Shown: piece after piece, positions 1-4,863 of the stretch
Layout of the letters: each line of letters opens with the position of its first letter
Numbering within the stretch: the stretch's first letter is position 1
Assembly (NCBI GenBank): GCA_002403455.1
Contig: DHHV01000048.1
Coordinates: 1,051 to 13,116 of the forward strand
DNA length: 12,066 bases
Reading direction: 5' to 3'
Origin: Hyphomonadaceae bacterium UBA4763
GTDB taxonomy: Bacteria > Pseudomonadota > Alphaproteobacteria > Caulobacterales > Aquidulcibacteraceae
Program-made: the position numbers and the translations under genes
The notes under the pieces: generated by a model
Told to the model about the DNA's origin: nothing
What the model saw: the letters and a program-made list of their open reading frames with translations, nothing else
Database searches by the model: none

Positions 1-1132
1 CCGAGGCCGCCGAAAAGAGCTCGGGCTGATCGACATTGTCGAGCAGCAGCAGCATATGGGCGGCGATTTCCGGCCGATCGGGCTCTTGCGTATGGGGCTC
101 GTTGGCCGCCAATTTCTGGGGCAAGGCCGCGGCGCCCGCCTCAACGCGCGCGCGCAATTTGCCTAAAATGAATTGCAGCGTGAGGGCCCGCCCCTCGGAA
201 TCGTCGGCGAAATTTTCGGGGATCTGAAAGCCGATCAACTCGGCCAACGGGGCGAGCGCCTCGGCCAAATGGGTCTTGCCCTCGCAGGGCAGGAACCAGC
301 GCCCGCCGGCGGCGTAATGGCCGGCATAGGCATAGGCATATTGCACGGCCAAAGCGGTTTTGCCCTGGCCGCCCAGGCCATGCAGCGCGCCGATCAGGCC
401 AATGCGGTCTTCGACCAGGGCCTTGTGCAGATCGCGCAATTCCTTGGCGCGGCCGACGAAATTGGCGTAGCTCGACGCGATATTGCCCGGCGCGATGTCG
501 GCCAACATGGCCTGGTCGAGGCGGCGCGCGATGGACCGATCGATCGCCGCCATCTGGTCGGCCAACGAAAGGATCTTGCGGTCGCGATCGGATTGCGGAT
601 TGGCGCGCAAGGCCGCCAGCTTTTCTTCGGCGTCGAGTTCTTTCAGCAAATCGGCGCCTTCACGATACCAATCGATCAGCTCAAAGCGCTGGTCCTTGGC
701 GAGATTGCGGCGTTGGATGTCGCGGACGAGGGCTTCTTTTTGCGGGCCGAAGGCTTCGGGCGGTTGGTCATGCAGACCGGGAATGGCGACGAAATAGATT
801 TGTTTGACGCCGTCATCGCCGCGGGCGAGCGTGTGCTCCATCCGCAGATAGTCTTCGAACTCCCAGCGGCAGATGGGGCTTTCCAGATAATTGGGGGACA
901 GAAAAGCGACGAAAAGGCGCGACGTGCGCAAACCCCGGCCGATGCGCGCGCGCCAGTCTTGGTCTTCGCCGATCGCCTCCTGGTCGAAAAACACGCGCAA
1001 GGGTTGGCCGGCGTAATGGAGATGCTGCTTTTTGAGCCGCTCGACGAAGGCGCCGACCCAGCCTGGGCCGCCATCGGCGGCGGGGGCGTTGTCCTTGCGG
1101 GCATAGGAGATGAAGATATGGAAATCGCTCAC
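1..1132 (-). CDS. TIR-domain STAND (NB-ARC-like) NTPase, partial (C-terminus beyond window)
   Basis: Read on the minus strand from a GTG at 1132-1130, the frame stays open for 377 codons to the window edge. Residues 1-160 form a TIR domain: the first strand and loop read FHIFISYARKDN (4-15), and the SPICRWEFEDY block (85-95) carries the likely catalytic glutamate E91, as in NAD+-cleaving TIRs. After a charged linker (about 160-220) comes a STAND NTPase module with Walker A GLGGQGKT (252-259, K258) and Walker B MLLLLDNVD (360-368). A GGGGG stretch about 5 bases before the GTG is a plausible ribosome site, and no better in-frame start lies upstream. Known TIR-STAND proteins sense phage and then deplete NAD+ through TIR; that role is inferred here. 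The C-terminal sensor (often TPR or WD repeats) is not visible. The gene begins 29 bases after the ThiE-like gene on the same strand and may share its transcript. Confidence 0.85.
   Translation of the reverse strand, partial: MSDFHIFISYARKDNAPAADGGPGWVGAFVERLKKQHLHYAGQPLRVFFDQEAIGEDQDWRARIGRGLRTSRLFVAFLSPNYLESPICRWEFEDYLRMEHTLARGDDGVKQIYFVAIPGLHDQPPEAFGPQKEALVRDIQRRNLAKDQRFELIDWYREGADLLKELDAEEKLAALRANPQSDRDRKILSLADQMAAIDRSIARRLDQAMLADIAPGNIASSYANFVGRAKELRDLHKALVEDRIGLIGALHGLGGQGKTALAVQYAYAYAGHYAAGGRWFLPCEGKTHLAEALAPLAELIGFQIPENFADDSEGRALTLQFILGKLRARVEAGAAALPQKLAANEPHTQEPDRPEIAAHMLLLLDNVDQPELFSAAS
323..340. repeat. Three tandem GGCATA hexamers within the TIR-STAND gene
   Basis: Three perfect 6-base copies encode part of an alternating Ala-Tyr run (about 265-271) just after the Walker A motif. 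Gain or loss of a copy would keep frame. Confidence 0.7.
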
Positions 1133-1161
1133 GCCGTCCCCCTGAATATGGAAAGGAATTG

Positions 1162-1827
1162 TTAACCAATGTCGACGGACTTGGCAAACGCCTCGATCGC
1201 GGCGAAGCCGGCAAGGCCTGTGTTGATCAGGCGCGGCGCGGTGCGGGTATTGACGCCGCCAAGCGCAAAGACGGGGAGGTCTTGGGCGTAGGCTTTGGTC
1301 CAGGCGGCAAGGCGGCTTTCGCCAATGGCCTGGCCGGCGCTTCGGCTGTTGGAGGCAAAGACCGGCGAGACGAACAAAGCTTGCGCGCCAAAGGCGACGG
1401 CGCGGCGGATGGCGCGGGGGGAATGGGCGGCGGCGCTGATCCGCCAATGTGGGAAGGCGCGGGCGAGCGCGCCGGCGCGATGGGCGCAGCGTTCGGGCAG
1501 ATGCACGCCATCGGCGCGCAAAGCGGCGGCAAGGCGCCAGTCTTCGCCGATGAAGAACAAATGGCCATGGCGGCGGGCGCAGCGGCGCAATTCGGCGCCG
1601 ATTTCGGCGGCGTTGCCGGCGCCAAAATGCCGAAAGACGATGCCTAATCCCGGCGCGGCGGCGGCCATGATCGGGCGCGGATCGGCCAGGCGTTGGGGGT
1701 CGGTGAACAGCCACAAGCGGGGCCAGTGGGTGCTGGGGCCGGCGAGGCGCGCGGCGAGGCGCTGTAATTGCCGAACATGGTGCGCATTGGCGCGCGCGTT
1801 TTCCTCGCCTACATCGCCGCCATGCAT
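1162..1827 (-). CDS. ThiE/TenI-family protein (thiamine phosphate synthase-like)
   Basis: This 221-residue TIM-barrel protein belongs to the ThiE/TenI family. ThiE joins the pyrimidine and thiazole halves into thiamine phosphate; TenI is a thiazole tautomerase. Family blocks seen are LWLFTDPQR (38-46), ADGVHLPE (105-112), AAAHSPRAI (132-140), VSPVFASNS (153-161) and ALGGVN (188-193). Compared by eye with Bacillus ThiE, the pyrophosphate-binding lysine after the conserved arginine (R66) is F68. One metal-binding aspartate is kept (D96), while the other seems replaced near C114. Classical ThiE activity is therefore uncertain. The ATG at 1827 has GGAAGA 3 bases ahead; homology starts near residue 18, so the first residues are poorly supported. 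The start overlaps that of divergent yggS, and the TIR-STAND gene follows 29 bases downstream. Confidence 0.8.
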   Translation of the reverse strand: MHGGDVGEENARANAHHVRQLQRLAARLAGPSTHWPRLWLFTDPQRLADPRPIMAAAAPGLGIVFRHFGAGNAAEIGAELRRCARRHGHLFFIGEDWRLAAALRADGVHLPERCAHRAGALARAFPHWRISAAAHSPRAIRRAVAFGAQALFVSPVFASNSRSAGQAIGESRLAAWTKAYAQDLPVFALGGVNTRTAPRLINTGLAGFAAIEAFAKSVDIG

Positions 1828-2493
1828 GATTCTTCCATAGAAGCGGGCTTTGTCGCCGTCAAAGCCGCGATCGCCGCAGCGGCGCAGCGGGCTGGGCGCA
1901 CGGCCGATGAGATCGCGCTGGTGGCGGTCAGCAAACAACAAGACGAGGCCAAGATCGCGGCGGCGCTCGCGCTCGGCCACCGCCTGTTCGGCGAAAACCG
2001 CGTCCAGGAGGCGCAGATGCGCTGGAGCGCGCGGCGCGGGAGCCTGCCGGATTTGGAATTGCGGCTGATCGGGCCGCTGCAAAGCAACAAAACGCGGGAG
2101 GCTGTAGCTTTGTTCGACGTGATCGAAACGGTTGATCGCGACAAGCTGGCGGCGCAATTGCGGACGGAGATTGATCGAGCGGGCAAGGCGCCACGGCTCT
2201 ATGTCCAGGTCAATGTGGGCGAAGAACCGCAAAAAGCCGGGATCGGTCCGCGCGACGTCGATGCGTTCCTGGACCGCCTGCGCGGGGAATTTGGCCTGGC
2301 GATCGAAGGGTTGATGTGCATTCCGCCGGCCGGGGAAGCGGCGGGGCTGTATTTCGCGCTGCTGCGGGAAATGGCGCGGCGCAATGGGCTTGCGCGGCTG
2401 AGCATGGGCATGAGCGCCGATTTTCGCGAGGCGATCCGGTTTGGCGCGACCTCGGTGCGGGTGGGGTCGGCTTTATTCGGGGAGCGGGTCTGA
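1822..2493 (+). CDS. yggS: YggS/PLPBP family pyridoxal phosphate homeostasis protein
   Basis: This 223-residue cytoplasmic protein of the YggS/PROSC (PLPBP) family binds pyridoxal 5'-phosphate and buffers vitamin B6 and amino-acid pools without known catalytic activity. The PLP lysine is K38 in LVAVSK. Other family blocks are LFGENRVQEA, IGPLQSNKTREAV, YVQVNVGEE, GLMCIPP and, near the end, LSMGMSADF and VRVGSALFGERV, which hold the phosphate. Length is normal for the family. The ATG at 1822 gives an N-terminus like that of homologues. In-frame starts further upstream (1768, 1777) add an unfamiliar extension, and none has a clear Shine-Dalgarno. Its start overlaps that of the opposite ThiE-like gene, so its promoter must lie within that gene. 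Its last 21 bases overlap the 3' end of the opposing L,D-transpeptidase gene. Confidence 0.93.
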   Translation: MHDSSIEAGFVAVKAAIAAAAQRAGRTADEIALVAVSKQQDEAKIAAALALGHRLFGENRVQEAQMRWSARRGSLPDLELRLIGPLQSNKTREAVALFDVIETVDRDKLAAQLRTEIDRAGKAPRLYVQVNVGEEPQKAGIGPRDVDAFLDRLRGEFGLAIEGLMCIPPAGEAAGLYFALLREMARRNGLARLSMGMSADFREAIRFGATSVRVGSALFGERV

Positions 2494-3027
2494 CTGGATG
2501 GCGATGTAATCGCCCGGATGGGCGCTGCGCAGGAATTCCAGCATGTCGCCTAAGGTCATGGCGACGCAACCTTGGGTCGGGGCAAAATCCGGCTTGGCGA
2601 GATGCATGAAAATCGCGCTGCCGAAGAACGGAACGACCGGATCGTCATTATGGCCGATCACGACGATGACGTCATAGACATGATCCGCGCGCCATAAATG
2701 CTCGGCGCTGGCGGCGAAGGGGGCTTTGACCGGGCGGTTATATTGATGCGAATGCGGGTCGTCGCACCACAGGTCCTCGGGCGCGAGGGGAGACAGCGGC
2801 AACGCCGTCTCTGGCGCCGGCAAGCGATCGGCCCGCCACAAAACGCGGCGCAAGGCGAAGGTCCCGAGCGGGGTGGCGTTATCGCCTTCGCGCTTGTCGG
2901 CGGCGGGGCGCGGCGGAGCCGGGCCAAAGGCGGCCGGCGCCCAATGCGGGCCGAGACGGACGCCCTTGCCGGGAATGGCCCGCCAAATTGTCGGGGCGGA
3001 TTTTGGGGCGAAAATGGGGTCGGGCAT
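2473..3027 (-). CDS. L,D-transpeptidase (YkuD-fold) family protein, no signal peptide
   Basis: This 184-residue protein has the YkuD fold used by L,D-transpeptidases, which cross-link or modify peptidoglycan. The early block KREGDNATPLGTF (45-57) is typical, YDVIVVIGHNDDP (118-130) follows, and the catalytic region pairs H142 (in IFMHLAKPD) with nucleophile C154 in QGCVAM. The ATG at 3027 has GGAG 6 bases upstream, and an in-frame TGA stands only 12 bases before the start. The absence of any hydrophobic export signal is therefore not a start-site error. This compact subfamily is known in alphaproteobacteria, but how it would reach the periplasm is unclear. It is divergent from the response regulator and overlaps yggS tail to tail by 21 bases. 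Family assignment is firm; enzymatic activity and location are inferred. Confidence 0.87.
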   Translation of the reverse strand: MPDPIFAPKSAPTIWRAIPGKGVRLGPHWAPAAFGPAPPRPAADKREGDNATPLGTFALRRVLWRADRLPAPETALPLSPLAPEDLWCDDPHSHQYNRPVKAPFAASAEHLWRADHVYDVIVVIGHNDDPVVPFFGSAIFMHLAKPDFAPTQGCVAMTLGDMLEFLRSAHPGDYIAIQSDPLPE

Positions 3028-3233
3028 GGCGCGCTCCGTTCACGCAGAAGCGATCACGCCTGCGGCAAACAGTCTATAGATGTGTGACAACGCCTTGATA
3101 TACATCCAGACGTTGAAAAGCGATTGAACTTGGTCCATCGTGATCGATGAAAAGCGGCGTAGATCGGGTCGGCGGCAAGGCTGCGGGCGATCCAAGCTTG
3201 CGTCGGCTGGGCCTATTTTAGGAGCAACAGGCG

Positions 3234-3920
3234 ATGAGCCAGGTTAAAACCATCCTGCTGGTCGATGACGACGATGATCTGCGCGCCGTTTTGGCCGAGC
3301 AATTCTCGATGCACGAGGAATTCGCCGTCCGCCAGGCCGCGACGGCGACCGAAGGCATTAAAATGGCCAAAGACGGGCCGGCTGATCTGGTGCTGCTCGA
3401 CGTCGATTTGCCGGATATGGACGGGCGCGAAGGCTGCCGCGTCATGCGCAAACAGGGCGTGCGTGCGCCGATCGTGATGCTGACGGCGGCAAGCGGCGAC
3501 GCCGACACCATCCTGGGGCTCGATTCGGGCGCCAATGACTACGTCACCAAGCCGTTCCGGTTCTCGGTGCTGCTGGCGCGCATCCGGGCGCATCTGCGCA
3601 ATCATGAAACCAGCGAAGACGCGGTGCTGCGGCTGGGGCCCTATACATTCCGCCCCGCCGCCAAATTGCTGATCGGCGAGCGCGACAAGAAAATCCGGCT
3701 GACCGAGAAAGAAACCAATATTTTGAAATATCTCTACCGGGCCGGCAGCCAGCCAGTCTCGCGCGATGAATTGCTGCGCGAAGTGTGGGGGTATAACGCC
3801 AATGTCACGACGCACACGCTGGAGACGCATGTCTATCGGCTGCGCCAAAAGATCGAGCCGGGCCCGGCCAATTCGCGGCTGCTGCTGACGGAATCGGGCG
3901 GGTATCGCCTGGCGCCGTGA
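3234..3920 (+). CDS. OmpR/PhoB-family response regulator (CenR-like)
   Basis: This 228-residue two-component regulator has a receiver domain at about 5-118: acidic pocket D11-D12, phospho-acceptor D56 in LLDVDLPDMDG, T84 and K106 in YVTKPF. A C-terminal winged-helix DNA-binding domain at about 130-227 includes RLTEKETNILKYL and HVYRLRQKIEP. Its overall wording (LTAASGD, GLDSGANDYVTKPF, ESGGYRL) resembles CenR of Caulobacter and its alphaproteobacterial relatives, an essential regulator of the cell envelope. That ortholog call is from memory and needs a tree. AGGAG lies 9 bases before the ATG. No histidine kinase gene adjoins it, as is also true of the unlinked CenK-CenR pair. The neighbouring divergent L,D-transpeptidase fits an envelope role. 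A hairpin follows the stop codon directly. Confidence 0.93.
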   Translation: MSQVKTILLVDDDDDLRAVLAEQFSMHEEFAVRQAATATEGIKMAKDGPADLVLLDVDLPDMDGREGCRVMRKQGVRAPIVMLTAASGDADTILGLDSGANDYVTKPFRFSVLLARIRAHLRNHETSEDAVLRLGPYTFRPAAKLLIGERDKKIRLTEKETNILKYLYRAGSQPVSRDELLREVWGYNANVTTHTLETHVYRLRQKIEPGPANSRLLLTESGGYRLAP

Positions 3921-3950
3921 GGGCGGATTGCCGACGGCGATCCTTCGCCC
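3921..3950 (+). terminator. Possible hairpin terminator after the response regulator
   Basis: GGGCG (3921-3925) pairs with CGCCC (3946-3950), and an inner GCC/GGC pair closes a short loop. The stem is imperfect and has no T-tract, so it may stop transcription only weakly or with Rho. It sits exactly between the convergent response-regulator and ccdB genes. Confidence 0.35.
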
Positions 3951-3970
3951 CAAGAACTTGCTGGCGTCTC

Positions 3971-4279
3971 TCAAAATCCGACAAACAAAAAGTCGAGTGC
4001 GTTTGTAATGTCGTCGCGATAATCGCTGTCGATATTGGCGATAAAAGCGCCAAGTCGGGCGCGCGGCAAGGCGGCAATGTCAGTCGTCACCAGGATGTAG
4101 TCTTTACCCTGAACCGTCAGCCTTGGTTTTAGGCGCGGCAGTTCTTCTTTTTCCGCGTGGTCGGCCGGAACGAGTGGAATGACGACGCAACTCTTCAGGT
4201 CCTTCAGAACGGTCGACTGGACGTCGACCACCAGCGGGACCGATTTCGACGCAAAGCGGTAAACGTCGACGCGCGCCAC
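3971..4279 (-). CDS. ccdB: CcdB-family toxin
   Basis: This 102-residue protein belongs to the CcdB family, whose plasmid F member poisons DNA gyrase by trapping its cleaved complex through GyrA. The family pattern is clear: LVVDVQS (16-22), CVVIPLVPA (31-39), VTTDIAALP (64-72) and a C-terminal helix DDITNALDFLF. F-plasmid CcdB ends with a Trp-Gly-Ile tail essential for poisoning; here it is V100-G101-F102. Either the target interaction differs or the toxicity is changed. The start is GTG at 4279, its first base being the last base of the ccdA TAG stop, so the two are translationally coupled. Length matches the 101 residues of plasmid CcdB. Annotation as CcdB is firm; toxicity is untested. Confidence 0.9.
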   Translation of the reverse strand: MARVDVYRFASKSVPLVVDVQSTVLKDLKSCVVIPLVPADHAEKEELPRLKPRLTVQGKDYILVTTDIAALPRARLGAFIANIDSDYRDDITNALDFLFVGF

Positions 4280-4524
4280 TATTCAAGCGCCCAATCGGGC
4301 GACAGTAGAACGCCATCGGCCTCGATCCGCGCATTATGTGCGTCGACGCCTGCCCGGTTCTCTTGGCGCCAGGCCTGCGCGCGCGCTTGGCGGATCGCCT
4401 CGATAAGGCCGGCTTCAGCCGCCTGCGAGGCGTTAAGCGACAAAGATTTCACCGCAGCGATCACGTCCTCGCGGATTGTCAGGTTGATGCTGCGGCGTCT
4501 GCTCGATTTGATGGGATCGACCAT
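4279..4524 (-). CDS. ccdA: CcdA-family antitoxin
   Basis: This 81-residue antitoxin partners CcdB. The N-terminal part (about 9-45) has the ribbon-helix-helix pattern used by CcdA to bind its own operator (SINLTIREDVIAAVKSL). The C-terminal part carries the CcdA signature W52-x-x-E55-N56, then N64 and G71, ending near SPDW, the flexible segment that wraps and neutralises CcdB. The ATG at 4524 has no clear Shine-Dalgarno. A perfect palindrome lies 6 bases upstream and could be the autoregulatory operator. The stop codon overlaps the ccdB start by one base. The pair is probably a chromosomal addiction or persistence module, set between two housekeeping regions. Confidence 0.9.
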   Translation of the reverse strand: MVDPIKSSRRRSINLTIREDVIAAVKSLSLNASQAAEAGLIEAIRQARAQAWRQENRAGVDAHNARIEADGVLLSPDWALE

Positions 4525-4530
4525 AACAAG

Positions 4531-4540
4531 TTTCTAGAAA
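4531..4540. promoter_or_regulatory. Perfect palindrome TTTCTAGAAA, candidate CcdA operator
   Basis: A 10-base perfect palindrome sits 6 bases upstream of the ccdA ATG and would lie just downstream of the proposed transcription start. CcdA-type ribbon-helix-helix proteins bind short palindromes at this place. The link to CcdA is inferred from position and AT-richness against a GC-rich background. Confidence 0.45.
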
Positions 4541-4551
4541 GAGGCGCGTAG

Positions 4552-4581
4552 ATCATGCGCATATTCAACGCGTGTTGTCGA
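4552..4581 (-). promoter_or_regulatory. Possible sigma-70 promoter of ccdAB
   Basis: On the minus strand, TCGACA (4581-4576) resembles a -35 box at 5 of 6 positions. CATGAT (4557-4552), 18 bases later, matches a -10 box at 4 of 6. The implied start near 4545 leaves a leader of about 20 bases that includes the palindrome. This is a weak match and only a candidate. Confidence 0.3.
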
Positions 4582-4784
4582 CCACCGCCGCCGATCTCTT
4601 GGGCGCTCGAACATGGTCGATCATCCGCCGGGGGAGCCTTATCGTTCGGTCGGGCAATCGTGCGTTCACCTTGGATATATTAATGCGTTCCGACCCTCAT
4701 CGTCTCGCCGACCGCGTCCGCCCCCCATCTTCTCCACCAGCGCTGCTGGCGTGCTAGGATGCGCGCACAACAATGTGGCGGCGG

Positions 4785-4813
4785 TTGACAGCGCGCCTAG
4801 GCTGACGGCCAAT
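4785..4813 (+). promoter_or_regulatory. Possible promoter for the S9 peptidase
   Basis: A perfect -35 hexamer TTGACA (4785-4790) is followed after 17 bases by GCCAAT (4808-4813), which matches the -10 consensus at only 3 of 6 positions. It stands about 50 bases upstream of the start codon, a sensible distance. The call is weak because of the poor -10 box. Confidence 0.3.
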
Positions 4814-4863
4814 GGCGGCGTCAAGCAGACACAAACCAAGATCATTGTGCAGGGAGCCGATTG

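Larger units (their letters stand above)
4525..4863. other. 339-base gene-free region between ccdA and the S9 peptidase
   Basis: No credible gene was seen here; the short open frames have no family features and arginine/proline-rich, noise-like composition. The region holds the ccdAB candidate promoter and palindrome at the left end and a candidate peptidase promoter at the right end. An AT-rich patch near 4672-4684 (GGATATATTAAT) has no matching -35 box. Confidence 0.6.

Noticed and set aside
173..1165. Long plus-strand open frame of 330 codons opposite the TIR-STAND gene
   Set aside because: It is antisense to a frame with clear TIR and P-loop motifs and shows no family features of its own; long shadow frames are expected in GC-rich DNA.
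1768..1821. N-terminal extension of yggS
   Set aside because: The added residues are unlike YggS N-termini and no Shine-Dalgarno supports the earlier starts.
4572..4757. Short open frame in the ccdA-peptidase gap as a small protein
   Set aside because: It has no ribosome site, no family resemblance, and an Arg/Pro/Ser-rich composition typical of noise.
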